64,000 nucleotides of DNA from Psychrobacter sp. APC 3426 (GCF_030408035.1 NZ_JASDCF010000002.1:186001-250000), one strand, 5' to 3'; shown: positions 7,595 to 16,554, counted from the stretch's first letter. Numbers and translations: made by a program. Notes: generated by a model from the sequence alone, not told the origin.

Positions 7595-8896
7595 ATGGGC
7601 ATGTTTGACTGGATTACCGGCAAAAAATCTGCAAGCACCGCCCAACCAGTTAATGGCGGCGATACTTGGCATACCATACATGATCCGTTCACCGGCGCAT
7701 GGCAACGCAACGAAGAGATTGAAGTCAGCAAGAACGACCAGATGCGCCATCATGCTGTGTTTGCTTGTGTGTCATTGATTACTCGTGACATTGGTAAACT
7801 CAAAATCAAGACTAAAAGAAAGGTTGATGGCGTCAGTCAGGTCTGTACCAGCTGCATCAACCCTTTACTCGCGAAGCCAAACGACTTTCAAAACTGGCAA
7901 CAATTTGCCGAAGCGTGGGCAACTAGCAAAGCCACATCAGGCAACACGTATGTGTGGAAGGCCCGCAACATCTATGGCGAAGTTTGGAAGTTACAGATAC
8001 TTAATCCTGAACGCACCAAGCCATTAGTCGACCCAAACGGCAATGTGTTTTATCAAGTCCGCAAAGATCGTTTGTTTGATTTGGATGAGGATGTTGTATT
8101 CCCTGCGTCTGAGATTATTCATGACCGCTTTAACTGCTTCTATCATCCGTTGGTTGGTCTATCACCTATCGTTGCTTGTGCGTTGTCTGCCAGTCAAGGC
8201 ATCAGCATTCAACGCAATGCCCAAGCATTTTTTGCGAACGCCTCACGACCATCTGGAATATTGGTTGCGCCGGGGGCGATTACTGAACAGACCAGCAAAG
8301 AGTTAAAAGAAAACTGGCAAAAAAACTATTCAGGAAAAGGTAACGGTGGCACAGCGGTAATGGGTGATGGCATGAATTACGTGCCAATATCAGTCGCCGC
8401 CAATGACGCGCAATTGGTTGAGCAGCTGAAGATGTCAGGCGAAATCGTCTGTACAGCGTTTAGCGTTCCCGCTTTCAAGGTTGGGCTTGCACCATTGCCC
8501 AGTGGAAAAGTCAGCGACCATAACGACATCTACTATAGCGACTGCCTACAGCACTACATAGAATCCATTGAGACATTACTTAATCAGCACTTGGACTTAG
8601 AAGGCGGTGTTGAAGTTGAGTTTGATTTAAAAGCCCTACTGCGTATGGATTCAAACAGTCAGATGTCGTTCCTTAAAGAAGGTATTGGTGCCGCCATACT
8701 ATCGCCCAATGAAGCGCGCGCTGAGCTTGGCTACGCAGCGGTATCAGGCGGTGAAAGTCCAATGATTCAGCAGCAGAACTTTAGCCTTTCTGCTATCGCC
8801 AAGCGCGATAGTGGCGATGACCCGTTTGCCAAAACACCTGCTCCAACAAATGAAAAACCAAAACAAGGAGAAGATGATGGTTTGGGTAACGCTTGA
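7595..8896 (+). CDS. Phage portal protein, HK97 family
   Basis: A 433-residue protein with the Phage_portal family pattern: a conserved HHAVFACVSLITRDIGKL near residue 50, a stem and crown region in the middle, and the LNQHLD...VEFD region leading to the KEGI...LSPNEARAELG segment near residue 360, which is diagnostic. The dodecameric portal is the DNA channel and docking site for terminase. The C-terminal tail is disordered, and the next gene starts inside its 3' end. Confidence 0.94.
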   Translation: MGMFDWITGKKSASTAQPVNGGDTWHTIHDPFTGAWQRNEEIEVSKNDQMRHHAVFACVSLITRDIGKLKIKTKRKVDGVSQVCTSCINPLLAKPNDFQNWQQFAEAWATSKATSGNTYVWKARNIYGEVWKLQILNPERTKPLVDPNGNVFYQVRKDRLFDLDEDVVFPASEIIHDRFNCFYHPLVGLSPIVACALSASQGISIQRNAQAFFANASRPSGILVAPGAITEQTSKELKENWQKNYSGKGNGGTAVMGDGMNYVPISVAANDAQLVEQLKMSGEIVCTAFSVPAFKVGLAPLPSGKVSDHNDIYYSDCLQHYIESIETLLNQHLDLEGGVEVEFDLKALLRMDSNSQMSFLKEGIGAAILSPNEARAELGYAAVSGGESPMIQQQNFSLSAIAKRDSGDDPFAKTPAPTNEKPKQGEDDGLGNA

Positions 8897-9167
8897 AGAC
8901 GCAAAGCATCACCTTCGTTATGACGATGATAGTAATGACCCAATGCTATTAGCTTACATTGCTGCTGCTGAGGCTGCTATCAATCGATACATAACAGATA
9001 AGGTCACGCCAGATACAACCCCTGATATTAAGGTTGCAACCCTGCTGCTAGTCGGTTATTACGACTATAACCGCAACATGGATAAAGACATGCCTAGTGA
9101 CGGTAATTATTTGCCACCGCCAGTACGGGCTTTGCTGTGGCCGTATCGTAAACCAACAGCGATATGA
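8877..9167 (+). CDS. Head-tail connector protein (gp6-like)
   Basis: The frame is open from 8811, but an aaggag ribosome binding site at 8865-8870 points to ATG 8877 (or 8874), overlapping the portal gene by 20 bases. The product of about 96 residues is helical. It has the family signature VTLEDAKHHLRYDDDSNDPMLLAYI and a C-terminal PPPVRALLWPYR motif. These adaptors form the ring below the portal. The coupling with portal supports the call. Confidence 0.85.
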   Translation: MVWVTLEDAKHHLRYDDDSNDPMLLAYIAAAEAAINRYITDKVTPDTTPDIKVATLLLVGYYDYNRNMDKDMPSDGNYLPPPVRALLWPYRKPTAI

Positions 9168-9205
9168 GTCGTGGAAAGGTTGTGAATAAATAGGGAAGTA
9201 AAAAG

Positions 9206-9421
9206 ATGACACAAAAAGGCGTGCAAGGCTGTTGCTGTAAAGACTTAATACTCCTGATGACAAAGATAGTTGAACAAAATAACGTCTTAATCGAGCAGTC
9301 AGCCACCAAAGAGCAGATTATCTTGCAATTAGCCGAACAAATAGACGGCTCATTATCTGAGTTATCCGAGCAGATGCAGGGTTATGACGAGCCAGCCGGT
9401 TCAACATTTCTAGATAGTTAA
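9206..9421 (+). CDS. Small coiled-coil phage protein
   Basis: A 71-residue protein with a gggaagtaaaaag ribosome binding region. It has a CCC cluster at residues 9-11 and then a continuous helical, probably coiled-coil region (residues 15-60) rich in Leu, Gln and Glu. It lies between the connector and head-closure genes, so it may be a minor head or connector accessory. No family is recognised. Confidence 0.5.
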   Translation: MTQKGVQGCCCKDLILLMTKIVEQNNVLIEQSATKEQIILQLAEQIDGSLSELSEQMQGYDEPAGSTFLDS

Positions 9422-9431
9422 AACCAGAACG

Positions 9432-9457
9432 CAGCTCGCCTTGTGATGAGCTTTTTA
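9432..9457 (+). terminator. Terminator-like hairpin
   Basis: Stem agctc/gagct (9433-9437 with 9448-9452) followed by TTTTTA, 28 bases before the head-closure ATG. Confidence 0.45.
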
Positions 9458-9484
9458 ATACTTAAATTGTAGCGAGCAATCACC

Positions 9485-9835
9485 ATGCCAGTACGAGCCG
9501 GGCAACTAAGACACCGTGTCACTATTGAGGAATACGTGAAGGGCGGGCGAGATGAAGATGGTCATAGTTTGCCATCGCAATGGATTGAGTTTGCCACGTT
9601 GTGGGCAAGGATCACACCTTTGTCATCTAAGGACCTAATGAGGGCGCAATCAGAACAGTCTGAGGTTACAGCACGCATGATGGTGCGATATAACACAGAT
9701 ATTGATACTACGATGCGTGTGATATGGAAAGGCCGAGTTTATGCCATTGATAGTGATGGCTTGGATGATAACGAGGATGGTATGACTTATACCACGTTCA
9801 ACCTTAGCTCTGGCATAGAAAACCATAGGGGTTAG
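9485..9835 (+). CDS. Head-closure (head-tail joining) protein
   Basis: A 116-residue beta-barrel protein with the Phage_H_T_join pattern: RAGQLRHRVTIEE at the start, the central FATLWARITPLSS, and RVIWKGRVYAIDSDG towards the end. It seals the connector after packaging and provides the tail docking surface. Position between connector and gp10-like genes is canonical. Confidence 0.88.
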   Translation: MPVRAGQLRHRVTIEEYVKGGRDEDGHSLPSQWIEFATLWARITPLSSKDLMRAQSEQSEVTARMMVRYNTDIDTTMRVIWKGRVYAIDSDGLDDNEDGMTYTTFNLSSGIENHRG

Positions 9836-9837
9836 CC

Positions 9838-10341
9838 GTGACAAATGAGATCGAAGGGCTTGATGAGGTTATTGCAAAACTGCGCGCGCTTGGCAAGCCG
9901 CGCAAGGTTAAAAATGCCGCAACCCGTTCATCACGCAAGGCTATGAATATCGTTAAAAAAGCAGCCATACAAAATGCTAAGGCGCTAGACGATAAAGATA
10001 GCCCAAGAAGGATATGGAAAAACATTGTCACCCAAGCTGGCAAGACCAAAGGCAGTGACAAGGTGATGATGAAGGTGGGAGTTAAAGGTGGTGCTAAAAA
10101 ATACGCAGCCACACGCGTAAATAGGCGCGCTAATAGAGCTGGACGAACCTATGCGACGCAAGGTGATAAAAAGAACCCTGGCGGTGATACTTGGTACTGG
10201 CGTCTTTTAGAGTTCGGTAGCGCTGCAAATTCTGCAACGCCTTTTTTACGTCCCGCCATAAGTAATAACAAAGATGCAGTAGAGGCTGAGTTCAAGCGAT
10301 CGTTCTCAGAAGAGCTAGATAAGGAGATTGCCAAGTTATGA
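9838..10341 (+). CDS. HK97 gp10-like putative tail-completion/neck protein
   Basis: GTG start three bases after the head-closure stop. The 167-residue protein matches the HK97_gp10 pattern: an EIEGLDEVIAKLRAL start, very basic helices (residues 20-85) and the conserved WYWRLLEFGSAANSATPFLRPA motif near residue 120. It acts at the head-tail interface. Its 3' end overlaps the next gene (ATGA), showing coupling. Confidence 0.87.
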   Translation: MTNEIEGLDEVIAKLRALGKPRKVKNAATRSSRKAMNIVKKAAIQNAKALDDKDSPRRIWKNIVTQAGKTKGSDKVMMKVGVKGGAKKYAATRVNRRANRAGRTYATQGDKKNPGGDTWYWRLLEFGSAANSATPFLRPAISNNKDAVEAEFKRSFSEELDKEIAKL

Positions 10342-10700
10342 GTGTTTTACCGATATTTCGCACACTAAAAGCAGATGCAAACATTGCTACGCTCATTGAT
10401 GTCGAAATACAAGTTTATGAAGATATTGCCCCTCAAGGCACAAAACCACCATATATCGTATGGCAGACCATTAGTGGTCAAGCACTTAACCATTTAGACG
10501 AAGCTGCTGTCTTTGACAACACGCAGTATCAATTAATGGTGTATGACGCCAGTACGCGAAAAGCGGATGAAGTCCGCGATGCGGTGCGAGTGGCACTTGA
10601 AAAACACTCTTGGGTATTAAACCCATCTATCAATCTGCGTGATAACAAAGCCAAGCTATACGGTCGCGGCTTCGATGCAAATTGGATTGCTGAGCGTTAA
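10338..10700 (+). CDS. DUF3168-like tail completion (tail terminator) protein
   Basis: A 120-residue protein coupled to the gp10-like gene by an ATGA overlap. The DUF3168 pattern is clear: a helical start (LPIFRTLKADANI), then IAPQGTKPPYIVWQTIS, a core strand near YQLMVYDAS, a helix ADEVRDAVRVALE, and a final strand. These proteins cap the tail tube end that meets the head. Confidence 0.85.
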   Translation: MSVLPIFRTLKADANIATLIDVEIQVYEDIAPQGTKPPYIVWQTISGQALNHLDEAAVFDNTQYQLMVYDASTRKADEVRDAVRVALEKHSWVLNPSINLRDNKAKLYGRGFDANWIAER

Positions 10701-10736
10701 GAAACCCCAAAACAAAGATCATAGAGGATTAGCATC

Positions 10737-11222
10737 ATGGCTAAAGTTAAAAAAGGCGTATTGACGCAAGGTACGCAAGTTTGGATTAAGCATGGCGATA
10801 CGCCTGAGCTTACCAAGATGGTATGTATTACTGGCATTCAGCTTGGTGACGATAGTCCAACTGACATCCCAGATACTTGCTTGGAAGAGACGGACAGTGC
10901 CACATCTGTTTATGGCCTTAATCAACCAGGTGAAGGTTCTATCACGATTAATACAGACCCTGAAAATGCTAGTCATTTGGTGTTGCTACAGCTTGCCGCT
11001 GATAATGCAGGCGTGGAAGTGTTTGTCGGTTGGTCAGATGGTACCACTGAGCCGACATTGGTAACTGACGCTGTAACACTAGGCGAAAACCGCACTTGGA
11101 CATCATTCACTGCATTACTAAAAGACAGCTCGCCTACGTTTGAGCCTGATTCATTGGTGCAGCACACTATCTCTATGAAGCGCCAGTCGAAGGCAATCAC
11201 TGCGTATAAAACCTCGGCATAG
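10737..11222 (+). CDS. Major tail tube protein
   Basis: A 161-residue protein preceded by a gagg ribosome binding site. It is beta-rich, with the tail-tube pattern: an early GTQVWIKHGDTPELTKMVCITGIQLGDDS segment and the GEGSITINTDPENASHLVLLQL strand-helix unit. It would polymerise into the flexible siphovirus tail tube. The place between the DUF3168 gene and the assembly chaperone is standard. Confidence 0.85.
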   Translation: MAKVKKGVLTQGTQVWIKHGDTPELTKMVCITGIQLGDDSPTDIPDTCLEETDSATSVYGLNQPGEGSITINTDPENASHLVLLQLAADNAGVEVFVGWSDGTTEPTLVTDAVTLGENRTWTSFTALLKDSSPTFEPDSLVQHTISMKRQSKAITAYKTSA

Positions 11223-11258
11223 ACTAAGAATATAAAGCGAGATAAACCAAGTAAACAC

Positions 11259-11285
11259 TAAACCCCTTAATTGGGGTTTAATTAT
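11259..11285 (+). terminator. Terminator-like hairpin before the chaperone gene
   Basis: Perfect eight-base stem taaacccc/ggggttta (11259-11266 with 11273-11280) with T-rich sequence after it. It lies just upstream of the ribosome binding site of the chaperone gene. Confidence 0.5.
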
Positions 11286-11553
11286 TTTTAAGGGTTGGAA
11301 ATGGCAAAGTTAAGTTTAGCAGACATTAAGAGCGGCAGCCTTGTCTCACAAGTGCGCGAAGAAAGCGTTACCTTTTTTCATAATGGCGAAGAATGTAGCG
11401 TTGATATTCGTATCAAGCAATTACCATTTGTTGAAACTGAGTCGTTATTCTTACGGTGGGGCAATAAAGAAAATGTAGCATCTGAATGGATTAGTAAAGC
11501 TCTAGTCGATGACAAGGGAAAGGCTATGTTTACGCAAGCACAGGTTGAAAATA

Positions 11554-12639
11554 ATACCAAACCCAAAATATATAGTATAATCTACTGATGACTATACCAA
11601 TACATAACCTAGAAGACCATGACTTTGGCAAACACTCAAAGACTGAGCGCAATCCCAGAGCCCGACTACGCCTGCTCATCTTATACCAATATAGTATAGG
11701 CAAAGCCACTAACGATATTGCCAAAGACCTGTGCATACATCCTGAAACTGCCAGACGGACATTGAAGCGATATTATGAACGAGGACTTGAGAGTCTCTAC
11801 GATCGTCATCGTCGAGGTCGTCACAGCAAATTGGCAGAAGCAGACACAGCCGCTTTTAAAGCCATGATAGTCTCTGAACAAGAAAAGCGCGCTGGCGGTC
11901 GTCTAACCGGCAAAGACATTCAGCAATTGGCTAAAGAACACTACAACGCTCACTACACCGTTAACGGTATCTACGAGCTACTCAAGCGTATTGATATGAG
12001 TTGGATAAGTGCTCGTAGTCAGCATCCAAAAGCCGACATACAAGCTCAAGACGCTTTTAAAAAAACTTTATAGCACAGGTTAAGGCGTCACTGCCTACTG
12101 ATGTGAGCTTAGATCAAGTGGACATCTGGTTTCAAGATGAAACTCGAATAGGACAACAAGGCTCATTGACCAGAGTTTGGCATTACCGCGGTGGGCGACC
12201 TCGACTGATCAAGCAGCAACAGTTTCATTCCGCTTATCTGTTTGGTGCCTTTTGTCCAGCGACAAAGAAGGCTGTCGGCTTAGTACTGCCTTTCGTTAAT
12301 AAACACACCATGTTATTGCATATGCAAGAGATTAGTAAAGCCGTACCAAAAGGACGTCATGCGGTGGTGGTGATGGATGGCGCATTATGGCATCAACCAA
12401 GCTTGAATCAGTGTAATGTCACTATGCTTAAACTACCGCCTTATTCACCTGAGCTGAATCCCTCTGAGAGAGTATGGCAGTACCTTAAGCAAAATGAGTT
12501 ATCTAATCGTTGTTATGACAGTTATGAGGCTATTGTCGATGCCGCTTGCTTGGCTTGGAATAATTTGCTTAAACAGCCACAAAGAATTCGGTCGTTAACT
12601 GCTCGTGCTTGGGCGCAACTTTAATTGTTGGGTTTGGTA
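11554..12639 (+). mobile_element. IS630-family insertion sequence
   Basis: About 1,086 bp. The ends are inverted (left from 11554, taccaaacccaa from 11555; right ttgggtttggta ending at 12639). The flanks are TA at 11552-11553 and 12640-12641, the two-base duplication typical of IS630/Tc1 elements. It carries one transposase split over two frames. Precise excision would restore the interrupted phage gene, so the insertion is recent enough that the target has not decayed. Confidence 0.88.
11588..12624 (+). CDS. IS630-family transposase, made by -1 frameshifting
   Basis: The first frame (11588-12073) encodes helix-turn-helix DNA-binding domains, including GKATNDIAKDLCIHPETARR and LTGKDIQQLAKEHY. 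The second frame, open from 12061 to 12624, encodes the catalytic domain. Its DDE residues are visible as D in WFQDET, D in VVVMDGALW and E in LNPSERVW. The frames overlap at a run of seven A (12059-12065). A one-base backward slip there joins them into about 345 residues, the normal IS630 length. Slippage on A runs is known in this family, so the gene is probably functional rather than broken. Confidence 0.82.
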
Positions 12640-12729
12640 TAACTTTGTGCAGGCATTGGCAAGCGCAGTGTTCGAAGTCGTATGGAGTGCTGATAATGCA
12701 AAAAAGCCGATGGCGAAAGCCAAGAAAAA

Positions 12730-13029
12730 AGCGGATTAATAGCAGGTGAAAACGAGCTTCTTTATGAGCTTGCACTAAACGGCATTGGCGGCAACACCTT
12801 ACACCAGGTCAAAAGCAACTTAACCATGCTTGAAGTTAGGCAGTGGGCAGAGTACCGCTATATACGTGGTAGTTTAAATGTGGGAAGGCGTGTTGAGCAA
12901 TCAGTGGCCAACATGATGGCTATACATATCAATATGGATCGCGAATTTGCTAATCACATCGAGCCGCTTGAGTTAATGCCTCACGAAGATGATGTTGAAA
13001 TTGGGTTTGAAGCGCAAATTGATGACTAA
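12730..13029 (+). CDS. Tail assembly chaperone T extension (gpGT-like, frameshift product)
   Basis: This frame is -1 relative to the end of the chaperone gene and has no good start of its own before ATG 12826. It overlaps the chaperone 3' end. A run of six A (12725-12730) precedes the chaperone stop, so a -1 slip there could fuse the two, as lambda G and GT are made. The sequence reads like a T domain: ENELLYELALNGIGG, then LTMLEVRQWAEYR, RVEQSVANMMA and an acidic tail. With the G gene broken by IS630, this part should no longer be made by frameshifting. Confidence 0.65.
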   Translation, partial: SGLIAGENELLYELALNGIGGNTLHQVKSNLTMLEVRQWAEYRYIRGSLNVGRRVEQSVANMMAIHINMDREFANHIEPLELMPHEDDVEIGFEAQIDD

Positions 13030-13247
13030 GGGTATGCCTTGCCGCACTCTGAGCATTCCCAACCGTCATGATTTACGAATAGGTTGGCGACTAGCAAGAA
13101 TATCACCACAAGCAACCACAGACCAAACGTTATGATGGACAAAACGATATGCAATATCCAGTTAAACCGTTCGGCATTACGATGGTGAACGGTTTTCTTG
13201 CCTTGTTCTGAACAGCGAAGCAGTCTTTGCTCTACTACAGTAGCCAT
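13026..13247 (-). CDS. Small membrane protein with C-terminal zinc-ribbon half, antisense in the tail operon
   Basis: A 73-residue minus-strand gene whose stop overlaps the stop of the T extension. An aaaagga site precedes its ATG. It has a basic N-terminus, one long hydrophobic segment (ILHIVLSIITFGLWLLVVIFLLVANL, split here by family resemblance only) and a C-terminal CSEC motif. Related small proteins occur in prophages of Acinetobacter relatives as far as I recall. Its opposite orientation between chaperone and tape measure marks it as a moron-type gene. Function is unknown. Confidence 0.6.
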   Translation of the reverse strand: MATVVEQRLLRCSEQGKKTVHHRNAERFNWILHIVLSIITFGLWLLVVIFLLVANLFVNHDGWECSECGKAYP

Positions 13248-13299
13248 AACTCAATCCTTTTCTATTAATAACCCATTATAAGCAATTAAATGACTTATA

Positions 13300-13322
13300 C
13301 CTGCTAAAAAGCAGGATTTTTT
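13300..13322 (+). terminator. Terminator-like hairpin before the tape measure gene
   Basis: Stem cctgct/agcagg (13300-13305 with 13310-13315) followed by ATTTTTTG. The tape measure ATG at 13345 is 23 bases further on. Confidence 0.55.
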
Positions 13323-13344
13323 GCCTAAAATAAGGAAAACTCTC

Positions 13345-16300
13345 ATGGCATCAAGCTCGCTTGGCACACTAACACTAGATTTAGCGATAAAGCTAAGCGA
13401 GTTTAGCGACGGTCTCACACGCGCAGAACGAGAAGCAAGAGACAGCACAAGTAATATAAGCGATTCAGTGCGCGGCATGCGGGATAGCATTGCAGATGAT
13501 ATGAGTAAGATATCAGGCTCAATGGCAGGTATGGCTATCGGCGCAGTGGCGGTGGCAGGTGCTGCAATGGCGGCATTTGCGATTGAAACCGCTAAAGCTG
13601 ATGTGCAGCTTGGGATTATGGCTGGTACGGCAAACAGTAGCTTAAAATCATTTCAAGTCTTAACGCACGCAGCAGCAGGGTTTGGCGTTGAGCAGGAAGC
13701 ATTAGCAGCAATCCTAGCTGACACGCAAGAGAAGTTAGGCGAGTTTAGTGCGACAGGCGGCGGCGGTGCGGCTGACTTTTTTGAAGCGCTACAAAATAAC
13801 ACCAAGATGACCGATGAGGAAATCCGAAATCTTGGCAAGACGCTACAAGGTAAAGACGGCGTTGGCGCTATCCAGTATCTAAAAGATGAAATGGATGCGT
13901 TAGGTGCTACGTCACAAGAGCAACGCTTTATCATGGAGAGCTTGGCCGGTGATTTGGGCAACTTGATGCCATTGTTTGCTAACGGCGGTTTGATACTCAA
14001 AGAATACGGTACACAGCTCGAAGATGCAGGTGTTATCAAATCACAAGCTGCTATTGACCAATCTAGGATATTAGCCGCTGAAACACAAGCTATTCAGACT
14101 AAATTCGAGGGATTAAAGACGCAGTTAGTGGCCGACATGATTCCCGCCCTAGGTACGCTTGCGACACATTTTTCACACAGCACGGATAAGGGTTCTGATT
14201 TCAGAGAAGAAGTCACAGATATTGGTAAAGCCGTTAATGTTACTGCTGCAATGATTGTTGGATTGGCGGCGGGTGTTGGTATATTTAGTTCGGTTCTGCA
14301 GCAATTCAGCATCCAAGCAGGGAGTTTGGGTCAGACTGTAGAAGATTTTTACAATGCTGACGGCTTTAAGGCAAAAGGCGCGGCATTAGCAGCGGGTGCA
14401 ACCAGACAGGCGGCGGCAGGCTTAGCAGGTTACATGACTGTAACCAATCAATATAGAGAAGCTGTAAATACGATCAACACACTGATGGACGGTCAGAAAC
14501 TTAGATTGAGTGACTTAGGTCAAACTTATTATGACTCAAATACTTTTCTTCAAAGCTACAATGAGGGTTTAGAGGTTAGCACTCAGCAAGCAGACGAAAA
14601 CGCCAAAGCGGAAGATAAGCGAGCCAAAGCGCTCGATAAAACAGCCAAAGCTCAGGAAAGACTTGTCGGTATTAGTGGTGACACTGGCATTGGCAAGGCT
14701 CACTTGCACGTACAGTATCGTGATAAGAGCCGACCAGTTAGCGCAGCCGACTTGGGTAGATTTCAAGCAGGTGGTAAAAAGATAGCCGACTACCCCATGA
14801 CATCGGGATTTGGTAAGCGCAATACTGGCATTAAAGGCGCGTCAAAATACCATCGCGGTACTGATTATGACATACCTAAAAATACAGCAATCACTACTAC
14901 GGTGCCGGTCGCTGGCGTGAAAACTTGGCATGATGCAAAGGGCGGTGGTTATGTATCGACCATTACTTTTGAAGATGGTGTTGTTATTGATTTATTGCAT
15001 CAGATGCCAGGTGTCATGGGTATCGATAAGGGTGCCAGTTCGGGCAATAAGTCTATGGACACAGCATTGGCAAAAGCTGACGCTATGGCGCAGAAAGCCG
15101 CAACCGATGCACTAAGAGCTGAGCAGGAATTGCAGCGCAAGCGAATGTCTATTGTGAGCCAATACGCGACCAATAAGGAGAGGGTTGAGCTTGATCATAA
15201 AGATAGAGTTCTTAGTATTAAGAGTGCCCATGCGGAAGGTTCAGCCGACTACGTAAAGTACATTGCGCGTGAAGAAGAACGCTACACAAAAGAAAAGAAC
15301 GCCACATTGCTATCTATCACTGAAAAGTATTTTAGTGAAGAACAGAAAATCCATGATGACCATAAAAAAGCAATAGCGGTCATTGAGAAAGAGTTTGTTG
15401 AGGGTGACCCGAACAGAGTCTTATTTGTTGACCTTCAAAACGCCGCTTACGAAGAGGACTTGGCGAACTTTAAGTTTGCATCTGAGGCCAAGCTACGCCA
15501 GCAGAACAAGATGTATCAGTCAATCGCTGACAGCGCCCGAGCAAATAGCAGAATGTCGGATAGTACGGGCTTGGATAGCGTCATGAAGCGTACAATGGAC
15601 GATGATCAATACGCAAGCTGGCGGTTATCGCAAGATTATGTGGAAGATTTCGACTCTGTTAACAATCAATACTCTAATCGTAAAGACGAAATTAACGCTA
15701 AAGATGAGAGAGACGAAGACTATTTACTGCCAGAGCTTGAGCGTAGCGAGTTGCTATTGTTAGCGCGCCAAGAGCATTTAGACGGCATGTGGGCGCTCGA
15801 ACAAGACTATACGCTCAAACAACAGTCACTTGATGAGCAGTTGAAAGATAAGCGAATCCTAATGCAAGAGACCGCATTTGGTAGTATGACAACTGCAGCA
15901 GCGATGTTCTTTGGTGAAAACTCAAAGATGCACCGCGCCGCCTTTGCATTAGAAAAAGCTTATGCTGTGCAAAAAGCACTAATGACAGTAAAGACTACTT
16001 ACTCAAATACTTTTGATGCAATATCTGCTATCCCAGTGGTTGGTCCTTACCTAGCAGTGCCAGCCGCGATTGCAGCATCCGCTATGCAGGTAGCTCAAGC
16101 TGCCGGCATCAGCAGTATGTCAGCTCCATCAGTATCGGGAATCGCCCACGGTGGTCTTGATTATGTGCCTAAAGAGTCAACGTACTTACTCGATAAGGGT
16201 GAGCGCGTATTATCACCCAATCAAAACTCAGACTTAACCAAGTTCATGAACGGTGGTGGTAATAACAATAGCAATGTACAGGTTAATATTATCAACAACT

Positions 16301-16461
16301 CAAGCGCGCGCGTTCAGTCTAGCGCCGACGGAAGAACTGTAACAATCACAGACGTCCGCAACGAAGTTAAGCGCGGATTCGATGAGCTGAACAATCCTAA
16401 TAGCCATCCTTCTAAGATGGTTAATCGTAACGTACGAGGTGGCCGCCGAAGACAGGTATGA
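13345..16461 (+). CDS. Tail tape measure protein with internal M23-like domain
   Basis: The frame opens at 13321, but ATG 13345 has an aaggaaa site, giving 1,038 residues. It sets tail length and fills the tube. The N-terminal half has long helical Ala-rich stretches and hydrophobic segments (near residues 60-75 and 305-325). Around residues 480-560 there is an M23/LytM-like segment with GFGKR and an HRGTD metal motif; the second histidine motif reads LLH, so one ligand seems lost. Charged coiled coil follows (to about 880), then the conserved AFALEKAYAVQKALMTVK region and a Gly/Ala-rich C-terminus typical of siphovirus tape measures. At roughly 1.5 angstrom per residue this would give a tail near 150 nm. 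Confidence 0.9.
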   Translation: MASSSLGTLTLDLAIKLSEFSDGLTRAEREARDSTSNISDSVRGMRDSIADDMSKISGSMAGMAIGAVAVAGAAMAAFAIETAKADVQLGIMAGTANSSLKSFQVLTHAAAGFGVEQEALAAILADTQEKLGEFSATGGGGAADFFEALQNNTKMTDEEIRNLGKTLQGKDGVGAIQYLKDEMDALGATSQEQRFIMESLAGDLGNLMPLFANGGLILKEYGTQLEDAGVIKSQAAIDQSRILAAETQAIQTKFEGLKTQLVADMIPALGTLATHFSHSTDKGSDFREEVTDIGKAVNVTAAMIVGLAAGVGIFSSVLQQFSIQAGSLGQTVEDFYNADGFKAKGAALAAGATRQAAAGLAGYMTVTNQYREAVNTINTLMDGQKLRLSDLGQTYYDSNTFLQSYNEGLEVSTQQADENAKAEDKRAKALDKTAKAQERLVGISGDTGIGKAHLHVQYRDKSRPVSAADLGRFQAGGKKIADYPMTSGFGKRNTGIKGASKYHRGTDYDIPKNTAITTTVPVAGVKTWHDAKGGGYVSTITFEDGVVIDLLHQMPGVMGIDKGASSGNKSMDTALAKADAMAQKAATDALRAEQELQRKRMSIVSQYATNKERVELDHKDRVLSIKSAHAEGSADYVKYIAREEERYTKEKNATLLSITEKYFSEEQKIHDDHKKAIAVIEKEFVEGDPNRVLFVDLQNAAYEEDLANFKFASEAKLRQQNKMYQSIADSARANSRMSDSTGLDSVMKRTMDDDQYASWRLSQDYVEDFDSVNNQYSNRKDEINAKDERDEDYLLPELERSELLLLARQEHLDGMWALEQDYTLKQQSLDEQLKDKRILMQETAFGSMTTAAAMFFGENSKMHRAAFALEKAYAVQKALMTVKTTYSNTFDAISAIPVVGPYLAVPAAIAASAMQVAQAAGISSMSAPSVSGIAHGGLDYVPKESTYLLDKGERVLSPNQNSDLTKFMNGGGNNNSNVQVNIINNSSARVQSSADGRTVTITDVRNEVKRGFDELNNPNSHPSKMVNRNVRGGRRRQV

Positions 16462-16554
16462 CATCACTAAACCGAAAGCATAATTATAAAACAGACCTGA
16501 AAACCACATCGAAAATCGCGAATGTAGCGACCGACCATACTAATAGAGGTATTT

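Larger units (their letters stand above)
11301..12739 (+). pseudogene. Tail assembly chaperone (G part), disrupted by IS630
   Basis: ATG at 11301 follows an aagggttgg site. The 5' part (11301-11553) encodes a normal start, MAKLSLADIKSGSL, up to QVEN. The 3' part (12642-12739) encodes the C-terminus (VQALASAVFEVVW, then a Lys/Ala tail). Between them is an IS630-type element flanked by TA. Removing the element and one TA restores a continuous frame, E-N-N-F-V-Q, and a protein of 116 residues, the size expected for a lambda gpG-like chaperone. As it stands the product stops inside the insertion sequence, so tail assembly should fail. Confidence 0.85.
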
